From Magnolia sinica (taxonomy: Eukaryota > Streptophyta > Magnoliopsida > Magnoliales > Magnoliaceae), in NCBI RefSeq assembly GCF_029962835.1, contig NC_080588.1:46297001-46361000 (forward strand): a stretch of DNA of 64,000 nucleotides, read 5' to 3'. This document shows positions 10,564-21,569 of the stretch, piece after piece (position 1 is the first letter of the stretch; the number at the start of each line of letters is the position of its first letter). The notes beneath the pieces are model-generated. The model did no database searches, was not told the origin of the DNA, and saw nothing but the letters and a program-made list of their open reading frames with translations. Made by a program: the position numbers and the translations under genes.

Positions 10564-12295
10564 TAAAATATCTGACCTCACCTAACCCTAGCCCCCTTTC
10601 CTTTCTTCTCTTTCTCTACCAGCTGCACGCCCGCCCGCCCGACGCCCATGGGCTAATCCCTCTTCTCTCTATCTGTCTCTCTCGCACCCTCTCCCTCTTC
10701 TCTCTCTCTCTGTCTCTCTTCCTCTCTCTCTGATATCTCTCCACCCTACCGTTGCCACACGCCCTACCCACGTACGCCCTCTCTCTGTCACTAAAGCTCG
10801 GTGAGGTCTCTTTCTCTCTCTCTCTCTCTAAATCTCAATCTTAATACCGATTTAGGGATTTGGGGATTTAGCAATTTATGGATTCCTGATTCGATGTGGA
10901 CCCTCATTTAGGGATTTGGGGATTTTAGGGCGCTTTACTTCACATTGTTGAGGGTGGTGCATCCAAACAGCCCCAAATAAAGGATTCAAAATCAGTTTCG
11001 AGTACCACATCTGTCACCACCGAAACCGTGCTGTAACACCCCTTGTATTCATTTTTGTTCTTTTGTTTTGGTTTATGGTACACGACATGTTCATATCATC
11101 TCCATTCCTGCACTTGATAAAGGGCATGGACCTGGGACAAGTGTTCCATCGCCCCTTTATATGAGGGTCGAATCACCATTCTTTAAAGTTGCCATTCGCA
11201 TCTTTTTCTGAAGTTTTTTCTTTACAACGTATTTGCTTTTTAGTGTGCCTCTGGATTGAAATTTAGTGATATGGAAAAGAACTAACAAGAATCAAAATTA
11301 GAAAACTGAGGCTTAAGGGTGTGTTTGGTTGCACCAAATATCATAAAATATCATGATATTAATTAAAGTTAAATAGGCTAGTTGCAAGTTTCTTCATTTG
11401 CTCATTTGGGTTTTAAACAGTGACCAGTGCAATGGCCTATTGGTATGTCAGAGTCTCCCGAGAAGTGATGTTATGGTTAGAACCGCTGGGACCAATGGCT
11501 CAATGGGTCAATTGAATGCACTTAATTAGTTTGGGCTTGGAGTTCTCTTTATGGTCCCAAAAAATACTAGTTCATTAGAAAAAATATTAAAGTTGCATTT
11601 GGTTGCTCAAGTCAAATGAATTGCAATATGGTCTGGTAAAAGCTTAATAACCCAAGTGATCCAGACCTATGCTTCAAGAAAAGGGGTTAGTCCAAGGTTG
11701 CAACTAGTGTCCAGTAATTCATGGAGTAGCAATTACACGTTCTATTCTAATTGTGAATTAGGATGGTGCCACACAACCTTAGCCTTTCTCTATAATGAAT
11801 TGAATAAATTGTAATCCACTTCAATTGAAATTCAGGGAATGTTCACATATGTTTGAACCTATTGTTTTTACCATTCATTCAGGAGGCCTACCTATGATAT
11901 GTTAAGTGGAACCCAAATGGTGCATCTGGTGTGCCCACTTATGTTCATTGTACATTCCAAGAATCATGTATTTTCATTTCATCAAACCTCATGTAGGATA
12001 CACCATAGGAGTAATGTACAAACACACTTAAAAACTATATACATATCCATAAGGTGTGGCCCACTTGAGTTTTGGAATAGCTTGAGTTCTGGGATCCTAC
12101 CAACTACATACTTCATAACTATTCTAGCTGTGTAATCCTTCCACCAAGATGGGCCCATTTGGGAGTGTGGATTTGAAATTATCCTATTGTGTTTGGCACC
12201 CTGGATTGGGAATCAACTTTAATCCAAAAGTAGTTATGCATGGTATATCTACAGGAGTTTGAATTTAATTACTAAATCGACTTTGAGTTTTTTGA

Positions 12296-12343
<48 letters not shown>

Positions 12344-12543
12344 AAAGAGAGATTAATTTGTCTTGGGTTGTTTTTAGCTCTTCCTTAGCATTTCTTGTTG
12401 TAATTCTTTATCTTCTTCTTTTGTTTTTGTTCAATGAAGTTATTGTTGTTCATAAATGTTCTATCTTTTGAATTTGTAATCATGGCATAGATGTTCTATG
12501 GTCAATGCATTAAATCACATTTGTGGATATGCTGCCCTTGTAG
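10564..12543 (+). other. non-repetitive insert with pyrimidine-rich tracts and a possible captured 5' region
   Basis: Between the MITE and the first recognised exon lies ~2 kb without obvious transposon sequence. It starts with strong CT-rich tracts (10590-10830) and GATTTAGGGATTTGGGGATT direct repeats (10850-10925), resembling a plant promoter or 5' UTR, and becomes AT-rich and intron-like. An ORF at 10536-10733 is CT-tract translation and not credible. Given the exons downstream it may be captured host upstream or intron DNA; this is inference. Confidence 0.4.
12301..12340 (+). repeat. (CT)20 microsatellite
   Basis: Forty uninterrupted bases of CT, followed by GAGAAAGAGAGA, ~200 bp before the BUD13-like exon. 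Confidence 0.95.
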
Positions 12544-12827
12544 GTTTTCTGCAATTGATCTGTCTGTAAGTGGAAGATGTGCAGAACCTGTGTACCGGGA
12601 TAAACTCAGCGGTGAGGGAAATCATGCCCTAAAGCATTTGTTTTGAGTTTCTTATACAGTGATTTGAGTTGTAATTTGTAAATGATGCTAGTGAGGTTAA
12701 GTTGAAGCATTTAATATTCTAACATGCTTATTTCACAATGACTTGGCTCTATTTTGACATTGTTGCAGGTAATCGTTTGTCAAAGGATGAGTTCTTGAAA
12801 TTACAACACGGATAAGAAAAGCCCAAG
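12544..12827 (+). pseudogene. captured BUD13-like splicing-factor fragment (two exons)
   Basis: Two exon-like blocks with good splice sites are joined in phase. Exon 12544-12611 follows an AG acceptor and is followed by GTGAGG; exon 12769-12827 follows TGTTGCAG and is followed by GTATTG. Joined, they read RFSAIDLSVSGRCAEPVYRD, then KLSGNRLSKDEFLKLQ, then a stop, then EKPK. I recognise the conserved 'SGRGAEPVYRDK.SGKR.S..EFL' stretch of plant BUD13, a subunit of the RES complex that retains and splices pre-mRNA. The in-frame TAA and absence of the rest of the gene make it a fragment. It lies in the CACTA element on the same strand as the aconitase and RBM48-like pieces. Identification is from memory, without a search. 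Confidence 0.7.
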
Positions 12828-13649
12828 GTATTGCTTGAAGTTCTACTTGTGAAATGAGAACTATCACTTTTGTATGGATGCTTTCCAATTTTATCTGTCT
12901 AACCTACAACCCAGTCCTTAGTCTCCTTTACTTATAGGGTGTCAATGGCTTGGCTAGGCTGGGGTTAGCCACCTCTGGTGCAAGTTCAACTATGTCTGTT
13001 GATTGCCAACCTAGCCCAAACCTAGTCCTGAAATAAGGAGTGAAACAAAAACTTATTTTATTAAAGAGAAGGGCCCTGTCTCCATTTCTTTTAGAAATTG
13101 AAATGCAATTAGAGATATTGTTGCCAAATTGGCTTGCTTATCTTCCTTTGGTGCATTTCTTCTCTAATTGGAAGATTCATTCTCATGGTACATGAATACT
13201 GTTTGTCCTTCATTTGTCGAATGATCGTCTCTTTCACTGGCATTAGCAACTGATTTGAAATTTTCCCTTTTCTGGTGCCTACTTTTCTTGCACATGGTTG
13301 CAAGTTTCATCATTCTTGAATATGAAGCACTTACAAGTAAACAAGATATTAGAATCATCAAAGAATGCATGAAATGATCCCAATTTTCAGAAATTCACTA
13401 AAAACCAATCTTATTTCATTTTTAGCATTAACTCCATTCGGAATTATCGTAACACAATAGGTTAGGCCTTTGTCAGTGTCATTTTATACAGGTGTTGAGA
13501 GTTCCAACTCCATAAAAGCAGAAACTTGTACTTGAGACACCTACCCATTTCATGAAAATGTGTGTTTTTTTTTTCTTTCAGCTCACATCATCCAGATAAT
13601 TATTCTACTTGACTGTTATGGGCATAACATCATTGAGGTGTATTCAATT
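12828..13649. other. intron-like DNA between captured exons
   Basis: AT-rich sequence without a strong plus-strand coding signal. A minus-strand ORF at 13164-13370 (68 codons, Lys/Arg/Glu-rich, then a stop and some further open sequence) is more complex than a chance ORF and could be another captured piece, but I do not recognise it. Confidence 0.4.
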
Positions 13650-13798
13650 CAGCAGTCAACAAAGCAGTTGCCTAGTGTTGTTGGGTTCAAGTTGTCTGGA
13701 AAATTGAACACAATGGTGTTACCGCTACCAACTTAGTTTTAACTGTGACGCAAATGTTGCGGAAGCATGAGGTTGTTGGCAAGTTTGTTGAGTTTTAC
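13650..13798 (+). pseudogene. captured aconitase exon fragment
   Basis: The first frame (13650-13706) reads [19 protein letters not shown]. After a frameshift, 13712-13798 reads [20 protein letters not shown] then VVGKFVEFY. This is the highly conserved '[44 protein letters not shown]' region of cytosolic/mitochondrial aconitate hydratase, which interconverts citrate and isocitrate. The region lies near the middle of the enzyme. After EFY the reading departs from aconitase and stops. The small change at 13707-13711 breaks the frame, so it cannot be functional. It lies between the BUD13-like and RBM48-like pieces, a mix of unrelated genes that supports capture by the CACTA element. Confidence 0.88.
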
Positions 13799-14507
13799 CA
13801 TGAGTTACTTACTTAGCATGTGTACAACAGTCCTGTGCATGAAAGCGACGTAGAACTAATTCGTTATCTTGGAATGTCAATTACCAGGGAAAAATAAATG
13901 AATGAGTGAGGATAATAGCATCCCCCCTTTTGAAATCATGTTGAATTTCTTGACTATTTAGATTAGGAGTGAATCCCAATGGTTTACAATTTGCATATCA
14001 GGTTTTTGGGTTGTTTGAACTACGTACTTCTAAAATCCATTTCCTTTCAAATGAAATGTGTAGCCTTTGGTATCCCTGATTTGATTAGACATGCCTGCCT
14101 CCAAACAGATGCGAAGCATCTCTTAGTTTAAATGCAGGCAATGTCTTTTTTTTTGGTGTGTGATATTTGCTAATGGCATTGATTTTTCATAGTCATGAAG
14201 TGATTGTTTTAATCCATTTTTTAAGACCATTTGATTTAAAAATTTCTCCCTCATCCATCTTTACTTTTTGTTTAGAATATTTGAATTTCTTTCATCATGA
14301 ATTTTTAATTATAACATGTTCTAGCATCTAATTTGGGCTTTTTAATTGAATATGCACATTTTTTTTTTCAATAAGGCGCAACAGATTCATAATGCAACAA
14401 ATATACCTCTGTTTTTCATAATTTCCATTATGTGGCCAATGGAGTATTCAACTGTGAATGTAGGGCCACAACATGGTGTATTTGAATATGTGGCCTGATT
14501 TTTGCAG
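13799..14507. other. intron-like or unassigned DNA in the CACTA capture region
   Basis: AT-rich sequence with T-runs and no recognisable coding signal. The last ~20 bp form a good pyrimidine-rich splice acceptor (TTTTTGCAG) before the next exon. Confidence 0.45.
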
Positions 14508-14647
14508 GTTTACAAAGAGGAAACTAGATGAGTTTGTTTCCCTCGGGAATCAACTACAGGTTTCGTATGCTCCTCAGTTCAAGTCTCTTTCTGATATGAA
14601 GGAGAAATTGGAAGGCAGGAGAAAAGAAGTTCTAAGCCCACTAAACT
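14508..14647 (+). pseudogene. captured RBM48-like exon
   Basis: A single exon-like block is bounded by TTTTTGCAG and GTGAGT. It reads FTKRKLDEFVSLGNQLQVSY, then APQFKSLSDMKEKLEGRRKE, then VLSPLN, open throughout. I match this to the C-terminal part of the RNA-recognition motif and following helix of RBM48, where animal homologues have AKRKMDE...LHVCYAPEFE...ETRKKL. RBM48 works with ARMC7 in U12-type (minor) intron splicing. Only this exon is present and no upstream RRM half was found, so it is a fragment in the CACTA element. Start and stop codons are absent. Confidence 0.75.
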
Positions 14648-15000
14648 GTGAGTTTCTTCTAAGAATTGCTTTTAATGGACACCATTTTGAATAGAGGAAA
14701 TACACAATGTTCAGTCAACTAATTTTACTAGGACCACAAATTGTATATGTGTTGGCTTGCCATTTGGTGATCCATAACTGTCCAAGTGATCTCTTTGAAG
14801 GAATATAGATACACTAGTAATGCAACCCTCATCACATATAATGTAATATCAAATTCTTAGTCATAATCAACTCAAAATCAACCTAGTACATAGAAGGAAT
14901 ATAGATACACTAGTAATTCCCCTCAATATCTTCATATGGATGTTTCTTGCTTTACTTGCCTTTTATGTTGTTTTTAAATGTATTAGCTCAAAATTGATGA
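14648..15000. other. unassigned DNA with a short direct repeat
   Basis: The phrase GAAGGAATATAGATACACTA recurs near 14797 and 14892. Nothing else was recognised. Confidence 0.45.
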
Positions 15001-15344
15001 AGCAGACCCGGATGTGCGTCGGAGCTATTCGGATGTTGAGCGAGGGTCCCTGAAAGGTGGGAACCGCTGTTATGACCATGATGAAGCTGTCAATTTCCTA
15101 TGGACAACATTGGAGTGGCCTGACCATTTGGACAGGCCGTGTTTATGTATTTGTTTGAAATTGATCGAGCAGACCCGGATGTACGTCGGAGCTATCCGGA
15201 TGTTGAGCGGGGGTCCCTGGAAGGTGGGAACCGCTGTTATGACCATGATGAAGCTGTCAATTTCTTATGGACAACATTGGAGTGGCCTGGCCATTTGGAC
15301 AGGCCGTGTTTATGTATTAGCTCGAAATTGTTGGAGCAGACCCT
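15001..15344 (+). repeat. 167-bp tandem duplication
   Basis: Two full units (15001-15167 and 15168-15334) and the first bases of a third start with AGCAGACCC. They differ at about a dozen positions. They contain ATGACCATGATGAAGCTGTC and TGGACAACATTGGAGTGGCC. Because the unit is not a multiple of three, overlapping ORFs of 110 and 70 codons arise; they match no family I know. Confidence 0.9.
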
Positions 15345-15589
15345 AGTATAACCCTAAATGTAAATCTACATCTAAAACTAATACCTAAAACTAAACATCA
15401 TGGTGAGGACAGTGCCCCCGACCGTTGATTCCTTCCTGGGACCCACTATGGTGGTTATTTGAGATCCAACCTATTGGTAAGTTCACACAGACCTAGACCT
15501 GAAGAAGGAATAACACAAATATTAGCTTGATTGAAAACTTTTGCGGCCCCAATTCGTTTCGAGGTCTACTTGAGCTTTGGATCTACCCC
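15345..15589 (+). repeat. family-A repeat fragment before the satellite
   Basis: Contains CCTAAA-like scatter, then GTTCACACAGAC...AATATTAGCTTGATTGAAAA and CTTGAGCTTTGGATCTACCCC. These match the family-A foldback debris at 23154-23281 and 46039 onward. The satellite starts abruptly inside it. Confidence 0.6.
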
Positions 15590-18500
15590 AAAACCTATAA
15601 CTTAAACCTAAACCTATAACCTTATCCTAAACCAAAACCTATAACCCAAACCTTAACCTATAACCTATAACCTACAACCTAAACTTATAACCTATAACCT
15701 AACCTTAACCTAAACCTAAACCTATAACCTAAAACCCAAACCTAATCCTAAAACCTAAATGTATTCTCAAATCCCTAAGCCTAAACCTACACCTAATCCT
15801 AATCTCAACTCCCAAACCTAAACCCAAACCTAAACTTGAAAACCCAAACCTAAACCTGATCTCGAACCCGAACCCGATTTATTAAACCTAAACCTTAACC
15901 TATTCTCAATTCCTTAAAGCTATAACCTATAATCTAAACCTAAACCTAAACCTAAACCTATAACTTTAACCTAAACTTATAACCTAAACCTAAACCTAAA
16001 ACCTAAATGTATTCTCAAATCCCTAAACCTAAACCTACACCTAATCCTAATCTCAACTTCTTAACCTAAACCTAAACTTGAAAACCCAAACCTAAACCCG
16101 AACCCGAACCTAATTTCTTAAACCTAAACCTTAACCTATTCTCAATTCCCTAAACCTTAACCTATAACCTAACCTAAACCTAAACCTATAACCTACACTT
16201 ATAACCTAAACCTAAACCTATAACCTAAACCTGTAACCTTAACCTCAACGTAAAATCTAAACCTAAACCTATAACCTAAATGTATTCTCAAATCCCTAAA
16301 CCTAAACCTAAACCTATAACCTTCAACATTAACATAAACTTATAACCTACAACATTAATCTAAACCTATTCTCAAATCGCAAAACTTATAACCTAAACCT
16401 AAACCTTAACATAAACCTAAACCTATAACCTAAACCTAAACCTTAACCTATAACCTAAACCTTAACCTATAACCTATAACCTAAACTCAATTCCCCAAAC
16501 CTTAACCTAAACCTATAACCTACACTTATAACCTAAACCTAAACCTGTAACCTTAACTTAAACGTAAAACCTAAACCTAAACCTAAAACATAAATGTATT
16601 CTCAAATCCCTAAACATAAACATATAACCTACAATATTAGCATAAACTTATAACCTACAACATTAACCTAAACCTATACTTATAACCTAAACCTATTCTC
16701 AAATCCCAAAACCTATAACCTTAACCTAAACCTAAACCTATAGCATAAACCTAAACCTTAACCTATAACCTAAACCTTAACCTATAACGTATAACCTATA
16801 ACCTAAACCTATAACCTATAACCTAAACCTATAACCTATAACCTAAACTCAATTCCCTAAACCTTAACCTATAACCTAACCTAAACCTAAACATATAACA
16901 TACACTTATAACCTAAACCTAAACCTAAACTTAAAATCTAAATGTATTCTCAAATCCCTAAACCTAAACCTACACCTTATCCTAATCTCAACTCCCTAAC
17001 CTAAACCTAAACCTAAACTTGAAAACCCAAACTTAAACCTAATCCTGAACCCGAACCCGATTTCCTAAACCTAAACCTTAACCTATTCTCAATTCCCTAA
17101 AGCTATAACCTATAACCTATACCTAAACCTTAACCTAAACCTATAACCTAAACCTAAACCTTAACCTAAACTTAAACCTATAACCTTAACCTAAACCAAA
17201 ACCTATAACCTAAACCTTAACCTATAACCTATAACCTAAACTTATAACCTATAACCTAACCTTAACCTAAACCTAAAACCTAAACCTAAACCTATGACCT
17301 AAACCTAAAACTTAAAACCTAAACCTAAACCTAAAACCTAAATGTATTCTCAAATCCCTAAACCTAAACCTACACCTAATCCTAATCTCAACTCCCTAAC
17401 CTAAACCTAAACCTAAACCCGATCTCGAACCGAACCCGATTTCCCAAACCTAAACCTTAACCTATTCTCAATTCCCTAAAGCTATAACCTATAACCTATA
17501 ACCTATAACCTAAACCTAAACCTAAACCTAACCTAAACCTAACCTAAACCTATAACCTTAACCTAAACCTAAACCTATAACTAAAATGTATTCTCAAATC
17601 CTTAAACCTAACCCTACACCTAATCCTAATCTCAACTCCTTAACCTAAACCTAAACTTGAAAACCCAAACCTAAACCCGATCCCGAACTCGAACCCGATT
17701 TCCTAAACCTAAACCTTAACCTATTCTCTATTCCCTAAAGCTAAAACCTATAACCTAAACCTAAACCTAAACCTAAACCTATAACCTTAACTTAAACATA
17801 AAATCTAAAGCATAAATGTATTCTCAAATCCCTAAACCTAAACGTACACCTAATCCTAATCTCAACTCCTTAACCTAAACCTAAACTTGAAAACCCAAAC
17901 CTAAACCCGAACACGAACTCGATTTCCTAAACCTAAACCTTAACCTATTCTCAATTCCCTACACCTTAACCTATAACCTAACCTAAACCTAAACCTATGA
18001 CCTAAACTTGTAACCTTAACTTCAATGTAAAACCTAAACCTAAACCTAAAACCTAAATGTATTCTCAAATCCCTAAACCTAAACCTAAACCTATATAACC
18101 TACAACATTAACATAAACTTATAAACTAAAACCTATAACCTACAACATTAACATAAACTTATAAACTAAACCTATAACCTACAACATTAACCTAAACCTA
18201 TACTTATAACCTAAACCTATTCTTAAATCCCAAAACCTATAACTTAAACCTAAACCTAAACCTAAACCTTAACTTATAACATAAACCTTAACATATAACC
18301 TATAACCTATAACCAAAACCTATAACCTATAACCTAAACTTAATTCTCTAAACCTTAACCTATAACCTAACCTAAACCTAAACCTATAACCTACACTTAT
18401 AACCTAAACCTGTAACCTTAACCTAAACGCAAAACCTAAACCTAAACCTAAAATGTAAATGTATTCTCAAATCTCTAAACCTAAACCTAAACCTAAACCT

Positions 18501-19245
18501 ATAACCTACAACATTAACATAAACTTATAACCTACAACATTAACCTAAACCTATACTTATAACCTAAACCTATTTTCAAATCCCAAAACCTATAACCTAA
18601 ACCTAAACCTTAACCTAAACCTAAACCTATAACCTAAACCTAAACCTTAACCTATAACCTAAACTCAATTCCCTAAACCTTAACCTATAACCTAACCTAA
18701 ACCTAAACCTATAACCTACACTTATAACCTAAACCTAAACCTATAACTTAAACCTAAACCTAAAACCTAAATGTATTCTCAAATCCCTAAACCTAAACCT
18801 ACACCTAATCCTAATCTCAACTCCCTAACCTAAACCTAAACCTAAACTTGAAAACCCAAACCTAAACCCGATCCCAAACCCAAACCCGATTTCCTAAACC
18901 TAAACCTTAACCTATTCTCAATTCCCTAAAGCTATAACCTATAACCTATACCTAAACATATAACCTAAACCTATAACCTTAACCTAAACCAAAACCTATA
19001 GCCTAAACATTAACCTATATAACCTATAACCTATAACCTAAACTTATAACCTATAACCTAACCTTAACCTAAACCTAAAACCTAAACCTAAACCTATAAC
19101 CTAAACCTAAACTTAAAACCTAAATGTATTCTTAAATCCCTAAACCTAAACCTACACCTAATCCTAATCTCAACTCCCTAACCTAAACCTAAACCTAAAC
19201 TTGAAAACCCAAACCTAAACCCGATCCTGAACCCGAACCCGATTG
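15590..19245. repeat. telomere-like CCTAAA/CCTATAA satellite array with higher-order structure
   Basis: About 3.65 kb consist of degenerate 6- and 7-mers: CCTAAA, CCTATAA, CCTTAA and fewer CCCTAAA. True plant telomere repeat (CCCTAAA) is a minority. On top of this lies a longer unit. The phrase ATGTATTCTCAAATCCCTAA recurs about 12 times, near 15759, 16007, 16279, 16593, 16940, 17343, 17587, 17817, 18058, 18459, 18775 and 19125, often followed by CCTAATCCTAATCTCAACTC and a CCCGAACCCGA block. Spacing is ~230-400 bp. The array has unique DNA on both sides inside the CACTA element, so it is interstitial and not a chromosome end. Confidence 0.93.
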
Positions 19246-20227
19246 ATGTAATAATGTAGCCCAATCACGTGGCAACAAATAAGAAAATCTTACTTTGTTG
19301 GCAAGCATACTCGAACTCAAGCATCACAATGCATCATCTATTTCCATCCCCACTATCTCTTATAGTATAGATTATTTGAGATTTGGATTTATCTCATTTT
19401 TAGAGTCATGTCCTAACACAATATAATAATATTAATAGACAAGGTGTATTTGTCACCAACATTATTCCAAGACCCATATAACTTCTCCTTATAGGAAGTC
19501 GGGTAGGGCACATGTAGCTTGAATCCATCAAAGGAGATAAGGATCACCTCTCATATGTTCACTCTCTTTTTATTTGTTTTTTCCATAGGATTATTTATTT
19601 TGTAGTGTCTGCTCACGTACAACATTTTATCATGTTAATATAATTATAAGTGGCCTAATCTCACCTTTCTAAAAATAACTAATAATAATTTCTACCTGAT
19701 GAGAAATCACCAAGTACCATTAGGCTCAACCCAAAAGATAAATTAGATTTTCTTTCTTTCTTTTTCTTTTAACACACACTCACATACTAGAGTCGCTTAC
19801 GGCCACAATGGGTACTTGAACTCGTGACCTTGTATTGAAACTATTTTGAATCTACCATGAAGGCATGAGTAAGGACCTAGGTGTGTGTGCACAGTGAACG
19901 ATGTGTTCATCACACTGAATTTTGTGAGCCCCACCAGGAAATAGGCTATGAATAATTTTTTGCATTTTATTTATGATGTTAAACTTATATGTATTTATGC
20001 GTGGATGAATGTGATGTGGATAAGATTGTTTGTGTTTGGATGGATGTAGTTTATGTTTGGATGAATGTAGTTTATGTTTGGATGGATTTACGTAGTTTGG
20101 GTTTAGATGGATGTGAATGTGAATATGATGAAATATATTATATAACAGGTGTATATCAGGAAGAATATGATGAAAAATATTGTAACAGGTGTATATCAGG
20201 AATTTTGTGCTAGAATATTGAAAAAAA
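19246..20227. other. unassigned DNA between the satellite and right subterminal repeats
   Basis: Mostly AT-rich. An ORF at 19989-20213 is made of short imperfect repeats of GTAGTTTATGTTTGGATG and contains no known domain; I treat it as repeat-derived. Confidence 0.5.
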
Positions 20228-20846
20228 ACAGAGACTTTTACATATGAAAACTTTCGTAGGTAAAAGTTTCATCCACGTTTTTCCCTAGGAAAATTTTTGT
20301 AGGTAAAAGTCTCATCCACATTTTTACCTAAGAAACTTTTCGTAGGTAAAAGTTTTGTAAATATTTTTACCTATGAAAATTTTCATAGGTAAAAGTATCG
20401 TGAAATATTTTACCTACGAAAAATTTTTATCGGTAAAAGTTTTTTACTTATTTTTTACCAACGAAAAAATTCGTCGGTAAAAGTTTTGTAAATATTTTTA
20501 CCTACGAAAATTTTCGTAGGTAAAAGTATCGTGAATTATGTTTATTTACGAAAAAAATGGCTAGTAAAAGTTTTTTACTTATTTTTTACTGACGAAAAAA
20601 TTCATAAGTAAAAGTTTTGTAAATAATTTTTACCTATAAAATAATTGCCGGTAAAAGTTTTTTACTTATTTTTTACCAACGAAAAAATTCATCGGTAAAA
20701 ATCTTGCCATTGCCGATGATTCAAATTTTCGTCGATAAAAGCCTTTTCCGTCGGTCTTTTACTGACGAATTTTTTCGTCGGTAAAAATTTTTACCTATAA
20801 AAAAAATCGCATTTAGAGACGAATATTTTCATCAGTAAAAGTGGGT
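20228..20846. repeat. right subterminal palindromic repeats of the CACTA element
   Basis: About 15 palindromic units. The inner part (20235-20530) mainly uses the variant ACCTACGAAAATTTTCGTAG plus GTAAAAG; the outer part (20440-20846) mainly uses ACCGACGAAAAAATTCGTCG. The left end uses almost only the CCGAC version. These are the probable counterpart of the left subterminal transposase-binding array. Confidence 0.9.
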
Positions 20847-20858
20847 TTTCTTGTAGTG
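20847..20858 (-). repeat. right terminal inverted repeat of the CACTA element
   Basis: TTTCTTGTAGTG, the exact inverse of 5768-5779, followed by the CTT target duplication at 20859-20861. Confidence 0.95.
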
Positions 20859-20861
20859 CTT

Positions 20862-21506
20862 TAGGAGCCTTAAAATTCAACTTATAAGTTTGAAGAGAAC
20901 CAACTAACTCCTTAACCTTCATAATATCAGCATCCCTTAATTCCTGAATAACAGTAACTTTAGAATTGAACATATCAGGAAGAGATCACAGTATTTTTGC
21001 ACATACCTTGTTTTCAAGGATTCCATCTCTTAGACCCCACATGGAATTTACTATGTCATTCAGTTTCGTATAGAAGTCCATGAAAGTTTCATTTTCTTCC
21101 ATACGAATTTTCTTAAATCTGGTCGTGAGGATTTAACTTTTAATTTCTTGACAATAGTAGTTCCTTCATGTGTCATTTCGAGAATGTCTCATGCTTGCTT
21201 AGTTGTATCGCATGAAATAATTCTTTTGAATTCATCAGGTGATAGAGCGCAATTTATGGCATTTAAGGCTTTAGCATTAGCACTACTTTCACTTTTCTGA
21301 CTTGCAGTCCATAAAGAGAATGCAGTTTCTCTCATAAATTTGGTTCCATCCTCGGCTGCTACTTCAATCATAAGAGGTTTCCATTTAGTCATAGTGGCTT
21401 GCCACACACTTTCATCTAAGGATTTCATTCTGGCTTTCCAGTATGAATAATTAGAGTCATCAAAAGGAGGAGGCCTAGTAATAGATAAATTGTTGTATTT
21501 TGACAT
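20862..21506 (-). pseudogene. copia2 gag N-terminal half (SIRE-type), right segment
   Basis: The minus strand from 21506 opens with MSKYNNLSITRPPPFDDSNY then SYWKARMKSL, the DUF4219/UBN2-like start of SIRE-type gag. The same start occurs in copia1 at 25332. After 105 codons an in-frame TGA replaces the Trp of the conserved 'KQAWDILE' phrase. Further stops and frameshifts follow toward 20862, where the frame reaches the LQTYKLNFKAPK region and is cut by the CACTA element. Relative to copia1 it lacks three or four residues after 'KARM'. The partner segment is 4474-5767. Gag forms the virus-like particle. Confidence 0.88.
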
Positions 21507-21569
21507 AATGAAGCTCTGGATCTTAACTCAAGGAGGTTAATACAAAAAATAGAGCAACCCGCTACCATT

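Larger units (their letters stand above)
5768..20858. mobile_element. giant non-autonomous CACTA (En/Spm-type) transposon with captured gene fragments
   Basis: The termini are perfect 12-bp inverted repeats, CACTACAAGAAA at 5768-5779 and TTTCTTGTAGTG at 20847-20858. The 3-bp target duplication CTT lies at 5765-5767 and 20859-20861, as CACTA elements require. Both subterminal zones are packed with palindromic repeats, a hallmark of the group. Removing the element rejoins the copia2 gag reading direction, which confirms insertion. At 15,091 bp it is very large. No transposase-like ORF (TNPD/TNPA type) is visible; the longest ORFs inside are about 90 codons and lie in repeats. The interior has MITE copies (7.7-10.6 kb), exon-like fragments of at least three host genes (12.5-14.7 kb) and a telomere-like satellite (15.6-19.2 kb). 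Movement would need a transposase from elsewhere. Orientation is undetermined. Confidence 0.93.

Noticed and set aside
10536..10733. 65-codon ORF with Ser/Leu-rich protein
   Set aside because: It starts inside the MITE terminus and is mostly translated CT-rich tract.
15590..19245. A true telomere or chromosome end
   Set aside because: The units are degenerate 6/7-mers with long-period structure, and intact transposon sequence lies on both sides.
19989..20213. 74-codon ORF with 'VWMDVVYVWMN' repeats
   Set aside because: It is encoded by an imperfect TTTGGATGGATGTAG repeat. Low complexity and no relatives recognised.
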